Source of the DNA: CAYFFZ01 sp049976505
Lineage (GTDB): Archaea; Thermoproteota; Nitrososphaeria; Conexivisphaerales; UBA164
NCBI GenBank assembly: GCA_049976505.1
Contig: JBMFIC010000026.1
Span: 1 to 5,017 of the forward strand
DNA length: 5,017 nucleotides
Direction of reading: 5' to 3'
Shown here: one piece after another, positions 1 to 4,777 of the stretch
How positions within the stretch are numbered: the first letter of the stretch is position 1
How the letters are laid out: each line of letters begins with the position of its first letter
Program-made: the position numbers and the translations under genes
The notes under the pieces: generated by a model
Database searches by the model: none
Told to the model about the DNA's origin: nothing
What the model saw: the letters and a program-made list of their open reading frames with translations, nothing else

Positions 1-351
1 TCAAGGTACCTGAGCGACAGGGAGCTGATCCTGAAGTATGGCTGGGCTGGAGACTCAAGCATGCCCGGAACATATGCGCACCTTTCAGGGGCGGACCTTG
101 ACGACAAGCTCCTGGCCATCTACTCAGGAAGGCCTGTGGAGACTATAAAGCCCAAGTTCTCCCCGATAATATGCCCGAGGTGCGGCTACCAGAACACCCC
201 CGGGACCCGTTTCTGCTCGAGGTGCGGAACCCCACTAACGCAGGAGGACCTGAGCCGAGCGAGCGTCGAATACGAAAGCCTGAAGAGCGAGATAGAGGAG
301 ATCAGGAGGATCCTGAGAGATGCCTTTCGAGGTCGTCGAGGAGCGCCATGA
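1..351 (+). CDS. Tyrosine recombinase (integrase), C-terminal fragment with zinc-ribbon tail
   Basis: This is the 3' end of a gene that enters from the left edge; the frame is open from base 1 to the TGA at 349-351 (116 residues seen). The segment LILKYGWAGDSSMPGTYAHLSG matches the last catalytic block of archaeal XerA-like phage-type integrases. The tyrosine at 73-75 (in GTYAHLSG) is the expected DNA-cleaving nucleophile. The upstream Arg/His catalytic residues lie outside the window. After the catalytic core comes a treble-clef/ribbon-like CPRC-x10-CSRC unit (cysteines at 172, 181, 214, 223), then a short charged helix (EYESLKSEIEEIRRILRDAF). Zinc ribbons after the catalytic domain occur in some archaeal integrases and probably add DNA or protein contacts. 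The gene converges on the minus-strand TFB-like gene, and its last ~50 bases overlap the antisense reading frame at 302-451. Being next to regulator and replication-like genes suggests it marks the edge of an integrated element. The family call is firm; the ribbon's role is inferred. Confidence 0.9.
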   Translation, partial: SRYLSDRELILKYGWAGDSSMPGTYAHLSGADLDDKLLAIYSGRPVETIKPKFSPIICPRCGYQNTPGTRFCSRCGTPLTQEDLSRASVEYESLKSEIEEIRRILRDAFRGRRGAP

Positions 352-451
352 GCCTCTCATACTTCTCCTTAGGCATCTCGAGGATTACGACGTCGTCCTC
401 TCTCTTTTCATCTCCTTCTTCGTTCTTACCCGATACTCCGTTACCCTTCGT
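302..451 (-). pseudogene. Out-of-frame coding continuation after the TFB-like gene
   Basis: This minus-strand frame runs from just after a TGA (452-454) to a TGA at 302-304 and has no ATG, GTG or TTG at a useful position. It reads as an acidic linker followed by VVILEMPKEKYERLMALLDD and LERHLSGSS. It uses the same GAG, AAG, CTC and AGG codons as the neighbouring minus gene and looks like true protein. It lies +1 relative to the TFB-like gene, which stops at 441-443 in the context GAA GGG TAA. Removing one G from that run would fuse the two into a protein of about 271 residues. The likely explanations are a frameshift mutation, a base-call error in the G run, or (less likely) programmed +1 frameshifting. 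It overlaps the antisense 3' end of the integrase by 50 bases. No function is recognised for the tail. The coding character is my reading by eye. Confidence 0.45.
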
Positions 452-1115
452 TCAGCATCACCTTTACGCTGTTTAAGAGCGCTTTCCTCTGCGATGGCGG
501 AAGGTATGCGGAGAGCTGAAGAACAACTGCCCTGATCATCGCCTTTGTCCATCCCTTCTTTGAGATCATATCCGGGTAAAGCCTCCGCCACCTTGAGTAC
601 TCGGACCTGAGGATCCTTGCCGCTAGCTCAGTGTACTCATCACTCAGCATCAGCCCCTTCAGGATCTCGAGCAGCTTCTCCCTCAGGCTTTCGTATGTTC
701 GATCTGTCTCGGGCGCGTGCTCAACGATGTGCTTGATGTTCAGGGCTCCGTAATTCAGCTTTAACGCGCTGTAATCAGTTTCGGTTCCCAGCCCGTTCCC
801 TGGGAGGAGCGAATGAACCGCCTCAGATGATCTGGATGGGCCGATCCACAGGCCGAGGTCCTCCTCAGCCTCAAACCCGCAAGTGTGGCAGACCCCATCG
901 TACAGCGTCTCGTTGAAGCACAGAGGACAGAGCCTCGCCAGGTTGTGGCTCCTCCTGAGCCTGTGCCAGGCCATCTTCACAGCTGGGTAGCTCAGCCTCA
1001 GGGCTGATGCGCATTCCTTAAGAGATGATCCGGGATGGAAGAACATCCACGAGTAGATCCGCTTCTCCGTGCTTCCGAGCGCCGCCTTTCTCTTTCTTTC
1101 CAAAATCTCAGCCAT
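441..1115 (-). CDS. TFB/TFIIB-like transcription factor with N-terminal HTH and zinc ribbon
   Basis: The product has 224 residues. Residues about 15-57 form a winged-helix/HTH-like segment (EKRIYSWMFFHPGSSLKECA, then LRLSYPAVKMAWHRLRR). A zinc ribbon follows with CPLC at 63-66 and CHTC at 76-79. Residues 107-115 (NGLGTETDY) resemble the B-reader 'GLST.ID' segment of archaeal TFB. The rest, about 140-220, is helical (SLREKLLEILKGLMLSDEYT, then LAARILRSEYSRWRR) and could be one cyclin-like repeat, whereas true TFB has two. TFB bridges TBP-bound promoter DNA and RNA polymerase. A short version with its own HTH could redirect polymerase to the element's promoters or block the host factor; that is inference. 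The ATG at 1113-1115 has an AGGAGG nine bases upstream. It lies 110 bp after the large minus gene and may be cotranscribed with it. Its stop is followed by an out-of-frame coding-like tail (302-451), so the true protein may be longer. An alternative is a generic HTH/zinc-ribbon regulator. Confidence 0.6.
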   Translation of the reverse strand: MAEILERKRKAALGSTEKRIYSWMFFHPGSSLKECASALRLSYPAVKMAWHRLRRSHNLARLCPLCFNETLYDGVCHTCGFEAEEDLGLWIGPSRSSEAVHSLLPGNGLGTETDYSALKLNYGALNIKHIVEHAPETDRTYESLREKLLEILKGLMLSDEYTELAARILRSEYSRWRRLYPDMISKKGWTKAMIRAVVLQLSAYLPPSQRKALLNSVKVMLNEG

Positions 1116-1124
1116 ACCTGAGCC

Positions 1125-1130
1125 CCTCCT
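1125..1130 (-). promoter_or_regulatory. Shine-Dalgarno site of the TFB-like gene
   Basis: The minus strand reads AGGAGG, complementary to the 3' end of archaeal 16S rRNA, with nine bases before the ATG at 1113-1115. It supports this start and shows the gene can be translated from a leadered or polycistronic mRNA. Confidence 0.7.
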
Positions 1131-1183
1131 GAATTACGCGAAACAGCTGCAGCGGAGCTGAAAGCCACCTAAGACCACATCTG

Positions 1184-1198
1184 GTATAATCAATAATT
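1184..1198 (-). promoter_or_regulatory. Possible TATA element upstream of the TFB-like gene
   Basis: This is an AT-rich block in the 110-bp gap between the two minus-strand genes, read on the minus strand as AATTATTGATTATA. A start about 25 bases downstream would give a leader of roughly 45-50 bases ahead of the ATG, long enough to include the ribosome binding site. No clear BRE is seen, so readthrough from the upstream gene is equally possible. Confidence 0.25.
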
Positions 1199-1225
1199 GG
1201 CTCTCTGATGCGCCGGATAGTCGCA

Positions 1226-3346
1226 TTAGCACTCATGCTGCTCCGCCTCCTTTCTGCTCGTGAAGAGCTTACCGCATGCGCGACAGGTATACACTTCAGC
1301 CTCTTCACCGTCTGGGGTCACCATTTTTCTGCGGATAAACCGCTCCTGGATCGGGTCATCAGTACTTTCCTGGGCAATGGCATGATCTAATGGCATGACC
1401 TTTGAATGCCATTCCGATGCCATTGATGCCATTGACTGTTTCATGTTTTCTGGGGTAATGGCATGGAAAACGTCATTTTGCCCCAGTATATAGTCCCTGA
1501 TCAAAGTGTCAATATCCTGTGTGTTATCCATCGTGTTATCCATGCCCTTAGATGCCATTTTCCATGCCATTAGAACCTGTCCGACCGACAACCATTTCAT
1601 CAAAAACCGTTTGATAATGGCATAAATGGCATTAGAATCGCATCCTGGCGGTAATGCCAATAAGTCCATGCCGTTGAATCCGCTAATGGCATAGAGCAGC
1701 CTTCTGCGCTTTTGGTCGGCCGGATCCGTAAATGCCTTCAAATACCCATACTTTACCAAAAGACTCAAGAGGTTTGTCCTCAGACTTCTTTGGCTCGAAT
1801 AGCTTAACGCCCCGCTTTCAAAAATTTCCTCTGCCGTCTTAGCCCCGTTTTCCAGTATTTGCTTTAGCGTTTCGAACTCTGAGATTTTCGTTTTTGGCAG
1901 ATGAGAAGTCATCTGTGATCCGAACCTATCAAGTATGGCTTTGACGTCATCCGCATGCACAATGACCTTGATCCTGCCTCCGTCATTGATCTTCAGACGA
2001 TAGTCATAATAGAGCCATGCCCTTATCTCCATCAAAGTGAGCAGCATGCGGAATGACCGCATGTCCTCGCCGACCCTGGCGTCGTAATTTTTTGCCATGA
2101 TACCAGCGAACAGATTGATCGATGTGTACTTCGTTGAGATCGGGTTGTAGGCGCTCTTTATGCGGGTTAAAACGTCTTTCAGGTAGCGTATGTAGTCCTG
2201 GGCCTTTTTGAGCTGCTCTTCGTAATCGCTGTTAAGAACGTGGGGCGCCATAGCCTGCACTGCTTCATACTTTATTACGCCCTTGAACTTCTGAGGGTTG
2301 TTGTTGATCTCAATTTTCAAGAATCGGCTGAAAAGCTGCGGATCAGTCACCAGGCCCTGTTTGGCCCTGTTGATCTCGTCCTCGCTGAAGACCGTGAACA
2401 CCGCAGGCCAGCCCTGAATTCTGACGTGCATGGTTCTGATGCCTTCGCTGGATGAATCGGTGAATGCCACCTCGACGTAGAGATCGTCGTGCGACAGGAG
2501 CGGCTTGAGCTTCGCGAAAAGTTCGGCGTTAGGTGGCTCTGTGAAAACTATGATCTTGTTCCACAGATTTATTATGCCTACGGCGTTGTTTAACATCTCG
2601 CGCAGCTTCTTCTTTTTCTCTTCCAGCTCTCTCGCCAGCTCTACATCGTTCTTGAACCGCTTCACGTCTTTCTCCAGGCGCTTTATTTCATCCCTTAGGG
2701 CTTCGATCTTCTCGGTTATGTCCTCATTGGTCACCCTGTCCACGAAGCCCTCTATGCGCTCATGGAAGAAGCTCGTGGGTGTCGCATATCCTAGCTTTAT
2801 TACATCTTCAGGAGGGAAAATCTTGAGAACCTCAAGGAGAGTGTACGTACCGCCTTCGCTGGTCTTCTTCTTCAGTATGACGGCGTTCAGGGGATTTATG
2901 GTGTAGGCGGAGAGGGCCGCGATGATGATCGATTCTACGGCTGTCTCCATGATGACGGTTCTTCTCAGGGGTGCCAGAAGCACCTGTAACGGATCCTCCC
3001 CAGGCTTGAGCGGGCTCTGTGGCCATGGGTTCTGTGCTTCTTCGTTTGCCATTTTTATTTCCAGTTTTGCATCTTCAAACACTTTTTTCAGTTTATTTAT
3101 CAGATCGAGAATTTCATTTTCCTGGAGATTGCTGAAAACCTTAGATGCCATCAGATGCGCCAGCACTTCGTGAAACTCAGCATCAGCTGAGATTGTTTGC
3201 GAAAACCCCAGCACTTTGACCTTGATCTTGTAAAACGGCGTGATCTCTACGGCGCCGTAGGTTTTGCCGTTCAGGGTCAGCTCGAAGGTTTCAATCGGGT
3301 TTTCTGGGGCATTCGTTTCCCGCTTTTTATTGTCAGGGGTGGACAT
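1226..3346 (-). CDS. Large replication-type ATPase/helicase-like protein with degenerate Walker A and C-terminal zinc finger
   Basis: The product has 706 residues. Residues ~140-345 resemble the P-loop helicase half of archaeal and phage primase-helicase proteins. The resemblance covers NPLNAVIL (151-158), the P-loop position KKTSEGGTY (160-168), FPPEDVIKLGYATPTSFFHE (177-196), a Walker B-like NKIIVFTEPP (263-272), LLSHDD (283-288), GWPAVFTVFSED (312-323) and a possible arginine-finger SRF (340-342). The P-loop should read GxxxxGK[ST], but here the first Gly is Lys160 and the catalytic Lys is Gly166, so ATP hydrolysis is doubtful. Residues 212-256 form a charged coiled coil. Residues ~488-550 form a winged helix. 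Residues 688-706 form a C-x2-C-x12-H-x-C finger ending at the last residue. The linker between them (~555-660) is encoded by the octamer cluster. GGTGAT lies five bases before the ATG. The gene is divergent from the HTH gene at 3506. The likely role is replication, partition or element maintenance; the fold assignment comes from motif memory, not a search. Confidence 0.55.
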   Translation of the reverse strand: MSTPDNKKRETNAPENPIETFELTLNGKTYGAVEITPFYKIKVKVLGFSQTISADAEFHEVLAHLMASKVFSNLQENEILDLINKLKKVFEDAKLEIKMANEEAQNPWPQSPLKPGEDPLQVLLAPLRRTVIMETAVESIIIAALSAYTINPLNAVILKKKTSEGGTYTLLEVLKIFPPEDVIKLGYATPTSFFHERIEGFVDRVTNEDITEKIEALRDEIKRLEKDVKRFKNDVELARELEEKKKKLREMLNNAVGIINLWNKIIVFTEPPNAELFAKLKPLLSHDDLYVEVAFTDSSSEGIRTMHVRIQGWPAVFTVFSEDEINRAKQGLVTDPQLFSRFLKIEINNNPQKFKGVIKYEAVQAMAPHVLNSDYEEQLKKAQDYIRYLKDVLTRIKSAYNPISTKYTSINLFAGIMAKNYDARVGEDMRSFRMLLTLMEIRAWLYYDYRLKINDGGRIKVIVHADDVKAILDRFGSQMTSHLPKTKISEFETLKQILENGAKTAEEIFESGALSYSSQRSLRTNLLSLLVKYGYLKAFTDPADQKRRRLLYAISGFNGMDLLALPPGCDSNAIYAIIKRFLMKWLSVGQVLMAWKMASKGMDNTMDNTQDIDTLIRDYILGQNDVFHAITPENMKQSMASMASEWHSKVMPLDHAIAQESTDDPIQERFIRRKMVTPDGEEAEVYTCRACGKLFTSRKEAEQHEC
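1376..1692. repeat. Cluster of eleven AATGGCAT/ATGCCATT octamers (iteron-like)
   Basis: Exact AATGGCAT occurs at 1376, 1389, 1457, 1616, 1625 and 1685. Its complement ATGCCATT occurs at 1406, 1417, 1426, 1552 and 1564. Near copies lie at 1542, 1653, 1668 and 1732. Several are paired at 9-13 bp start-to-start, about one helical turn (1376/1389, 1406/1417/1426, 1552/1564, 1616/1625). The array lies wholly inside the 706-codon gene, but the copies are read in all three codon phases: HAI, YAI and NAI in one phase; MPL in another; MAS and MAW in the third. Protein repetition therefore does not explain them. Chance expectation for one octamer on both strands over this length is about 0.01. The likely meaning is a multi-site binding array, such as a replication origin iteron set, a partition site or an operator. 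The binding protein is unknown; the host protein's own winged helix or zinc finger is a candidate. Confidence 0.8.
1521..1543. repeat. Short direct repeat GTGTTATCCAT x2
   Basis: An 11-base unit occurs at 1521-1531 and 1533-1543 with a 12-base period, inside the octamer cluster. It is in frame and encodes MDNTMDNT. It looks like a recent small slippage duplication in a tolerant linker, and it lies in the largest gap of the octamer array next to the near copy at 1542. Confidence 0.7.
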
Positions 3347-3351
3347 CGTTC

Positions 3352-3357
3352 ATCACC
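3352..3357 (-). promoter_or_regulatory. Ribosome binding site of the large minus gene
   Basis: The minus strand reads GGTGAT, which pairs with the ATCACC of the archaeal 16S rRNA tail, five bases before the ATG at 3344-3346. An ATG at 3351-3353 overlaps it but is out of frame, so the site fixes 3346 as the start. Confidence 0.7.
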
Positions 3358-3370
3358 ACGCCCTTTCTTC

Positions 3371-3388
3371 GCGGGCCGAAAGGCCCGC
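3371..3388. repeat. GC-rich perfect inverted repeat in the divergent control region
   Basis: GCGGGCC (3371-3377) and GGCCCGC (3382-3388) are perfect inverted arms around a GAAA spacer, in an otherwise AT-rich intergenic region. As plus-strand RNA this would be a seven-pair stem with a GNRA tetraloop; on the minus strand the loop is TTTC. It lies between the minus gene's probable TATA box and its ribosome binding site, about where transcription should begin. It could be an operator or a 5'-leader hairpin. No T-run follows on either strand, which argues against a terminator. Confidence 0.6.
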
Positions 3389-3401
3389 CCCATGAGTGCA
3401 T

Positions 3402-3414
3402 GATAAAAAAATAA
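3402..3414 (-). promoter_or_regulatory. Probable TATA box for the large minus gene
   Basis: The minus strand reads TTATTTTTTTATC about 60 bases upstream of the ATG. A start roughly 25 bases downstream would fall in or near the GC-rich inverted repeat at 3371-3388, giving a leader of some 35-40 bases that includes GGTGAT. The T-run makes the exact box uncertain. Confidence 0.4.
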
Positions 3415-3440
3415 TTGTGCCTATGCTTATTCGTTAAAAA

Positions 3441-3450
3441 ACTTTAAAGT
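3441..3450. promoter_or_regulatory. 10-bp palindrome ACTTTAAAGT, possible operator
   Basis: This perfect palindrome lies about 16 bases upstream of the plus-strand TATA box and about 27 bases upstream of the minus-strand one, a good position for a dimeric regulator controlling both genes. The HTH protein encoded just downstream is the natural candidate. AT-rich palindromes of this size can arise by chance. Confidence 0.3.
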
Positions 3451-3466
3451 GACGCATAAACTCCAA

Positions 3467-3476
3467 TATTTAAATA
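3467..3476 (+). promoter_or_regulatory. TATA box of the HTH gene
   Basis: TATTTAAATA is a near-ideal archaeal TATA element. Its centre is about 34 bases before the GTG at 3506, so transcription should start around 3497-3501. The mRNA would be leaderless or nearly so, which fits the absence of a clear Shine-Dalgarno sequence and the use of the first start codon after an in-frame TAA at 3497. Confidence 0.6.
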
Positions 3477-3505
3477 CAAGCACGTAAATAAATACCTAAG
3501 GCGTC

Positions 3506-4582
3506 GTGAATCCGCATAACTCTGTCGCAAATAACGGTAAGGATGTCGCGAATGCAAATAGTACAACTTTAGCTGACGAGCGCGCGCAATCGGGCTTGGA
3601 TTTAGAAGATAATATCGTTAAAATGCTTGATCAGCCAAGAACAGCTAAGGAGATCGCCGATAACTTGAGTAAAGAAGTATCAGTAAGAACGCCAAGAACA
3701 GCTGAGAAGGTTACCAAAAACTTGAGTAAAAAAGTATCAGTAAGAACCGTCGAGAGGCATCTCAGCAAATTAGTTAAAGAGGGGCGAGTCAGAAGGGTCA
3801 CAAGACAGGAGCTTAGAGCTATCTGGGAAAAGAAACAGAACAGACATTTAGCCGGTAAAAGATACTATATTGCGGTCTCCTTGGAAGATATTAAAGCAAA
3901 AAGTCTTATGGAAAGCATCTATAAGGCTCTTAATGATCTAGACGAAGCAAAAATTGAAGGTTACTTAACCAAGTTCAACCTTCAGCAAAAAACCCATGCT
4001 ATCGTTGATGAGCACTTTGAGCCTGGCTATCCCATTAACGTTTATCCGCTTTTTGATTTATTCAATAGCATTGCCGAGCACAAAATATTTGGTTCTGCCA
4101 ACGCTGAAAAAAGGCGCACCTTATTGATCCAGACGCTAATTGTCCTTGCTGGCTTTGATTTTTCATCCAATGCCGGTTTAGCTAAATCCTTTGAGGAAAG
4201 CTTTTATAAAGCTCTCCCAGAGGTTTTGCAGGTAGCTAAAAGCAAAAGCCATCAGAATGATGAAGCTTATAGCCCGTACGCATATCTGTACCTTGGATTT
4301 CTAACTTCGTTCAAACTGAGCTCTATTTCAGATCTCAAGCTTGAAGACTTAGAACGCTTAATTGAAAATTTACCCAAAGGTTTTGAAGAATTTGAAGGAC
4401 AATTCATAAGAAGCTATATTGATGCTTACGATGAAGCGTTTAAATCAAATAAGAGTGTTGATGTAAAAGCTATAATTAGAGATCTCAGGGACGAATGTTA
4501 TGACAAGTGGTACCCCGAGAAAGAAGAGCTGTGCAAAATCATCGAGGAAAAGTACAATGCGATAAAAGACAGAGTTTCTTAA
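3506..4582 (+). CDS. HTH-domain regulator-like protein with duplicated HTH segment
   Basis: The product has 358 residues from a GTG start, the first in-frame start after the TAA at 3497-3499. The TATA box at 3467 supports this start; the next in-frame ATG (3623) would cut into the HTH. Residues 1-35 are polar and probably disordered. Residues ~35-100 form a winged-helix-like domain ending in TVERHLSKLVKEGRVRRVTR, where a recognition helix and wing would be expected. Residues 44-62 and 63-81 are a tandem duplicate within it. Residues ~118-358 are a largely helical domain I do not recognise, with no visible catalytic motif, signal peptide or membrane segment. The gene is divergent from the large minus gene, sharing its control region, so it may repress or activate both; that is inferred from position. 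It is visibly richer in AT, with many AAA, TTA and GAT codons, than the neighbouring genes, which suggests a separate origin. It could equally be an element-maintenance or defence protein with a DNA-binding head. Confidence 0.6.
   Translation: MNPHNSVANNGKDVANANSTTLADERAQSGLDLEDNIVKMLDQPRTAKEIADNLSKEVSVRTPRTAEKVTKNLSKKVSVRTVERHLSKLVKEGRVRRVTRQELRAIWEKKQNRHLAGKRYYIAVSLEDIKAKSLMESIYKALNDLDEAKIEGYLTKFNLQQKTHAIVDEHFEPGYPINVYPLFDLFNSIAEHKIFGSANAEKRRTLLIQTLIVLAGFDFSSNAGLAKSFEESFYKALPEVLQVAKSKSHQNDEAYSPYAYLYLGFLTSFKLSSISDLKLEDLERLIENLPKGFEEFEGQFIRSYIDAYDEAFKSNKSVDVKAIIRDLRDECYDKWYPEKEELCKIIEEKYNAIKDRVS
3635..3748 (+). repeat. 57-bp tandem duplication inside the HTH coding region
   Basis: Copy 1 is 3635-3691 and copy 2 is 3692-3748. 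By eye 48 of 57 bases match. Each encodes 19 residues: PRTAKEIADNLSKEVSVRT and PRTAEKVTKNLSKKVSVRT. The unit is an exact codon multiple, so the frame is kept. It spans the first HTH helices and the turn, giving two such units before a single recognition helix (VERHLSKLV). Most differences change amino acids (for example KEIAD to EKVTK), so the copies have diverged since duplication. Confidence 0.9.
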
Positions 4583-4614
4583 CGTGTCATATCTTATATC
4601 ACATCTTAATCGAT

Positions 4615-4632
4615 GATTTTCCCGTGGTTTTA
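4615..4632 (+). terminator. Possible T-rich terminator after the HTH gene
   Basis: Two short T-runs (GATTTT and GGTTTTA) lie 30-50 bases after the TAA of the plus-strand gene. Archaeal termination often uses oligo-T without a hairpin, and the convergent arrangement calls for a terminator here. The runs are only four Ts long, so this is weak. The rest of 4583-4672 shows no gene, only a short GATAT/ATATC inverted repeat at 4642-4655. Confidence 0.2.
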
Positions 4633-4672
4633 TCCTGGCCTGATATACGCATATCCACAGGCTCTCGCGCGG

Positions 4673-4777
4673 TTAAGAGCTTCTGGAGCGCTTCCTGAGC
4701 TCATCCCTGTACATCTCTAATATGGTTTGAGCCGTGAACGCGGCCTGGGAGTTCCTTGGCCTTTTTATTTGCTCTGC
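4673..4777 (-). pseudogene. Out-of-frame C-terminal tail related to the neighbouring coiled-coil protein
   Basis: The minus-strand frame is open from just after a TAG (4778-4780) to a TAA at 4673-4675 and has no start codon before an internal ATG at 4712-4714. It reads PRNSQAAFTAQTILEMYRDE, then LRKRSRSS. The segment AAFTAQTILEMYRDELRKR aligns with AQFTANAVLEIERDRLKEQ in the gene at 4765-5017, with 9 of 19 residues identical and several conservative changes. It also shares AQTIL with that protein's own end (LLMAQTILSLPEQLRQSK). The frame is -1 relative to that gene, so one indel near its stop would fuse them. It is either the frameshifted end of that gene or a decayed duplicate. Confidence 0.45.

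Noticed and set aside
352..440. tRNA or attachment site next to the integrase
   Set aside because: No tRNA-like arms or CCA-type end are visible, and no direct repeat of this stretch appears elsewhere in the window.
171..535. Plus-strand reading frames across the integrase end and the downstream gap
   Set aside because: Low-complexity Ser/Arg-rich products overlapping the integrase and the antisense TFB-like gene; the coding character of this stretch is on the minus strand.
385..591. 68-codon minus-strand frame
   Set aside because: It overlaps the TFB-like gene in another frame and its product shows no domain pattern; the frame ending at 302 is the better candidate for the tail.
1108..1308. 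66-codon minus-strand frame bridging the gap between the two large minus genes
   Set aside because: It overlaps the zinc-finger end of the 706-codon gene, is rich in Arg/Ser without a domain, and lacks a clear ribosome binding site.
1376..1692. CRISPR array or REP-type repeat
   Set aside because: The repeated unit is only eight bases, occurs in both orientations with irregular spacing, and lies within an intact coding frame; there are no spacer-sized unique segments.
2505..2906. 133-codon plus-strand reading frame rich in Ser and Phe
   Set aside because: It is antisense to the coiled-coil part of the 706-codon gene; its Ser/Phe bias is the mirror of Lys/Glu codons and it has no promoter or ribosome binding site.
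3371..3388. Factor-independent terminator
   Set aside because: The hairpin is strong, but no T-run follows on either strand and it lies upstream of both divergent genes' coding starts.
4507..4698. 63-codon plus-strand frame over the end of the HTH gene
   Set aside because: Frame-shifted shadow of the HTH gene's charged C-terminus.
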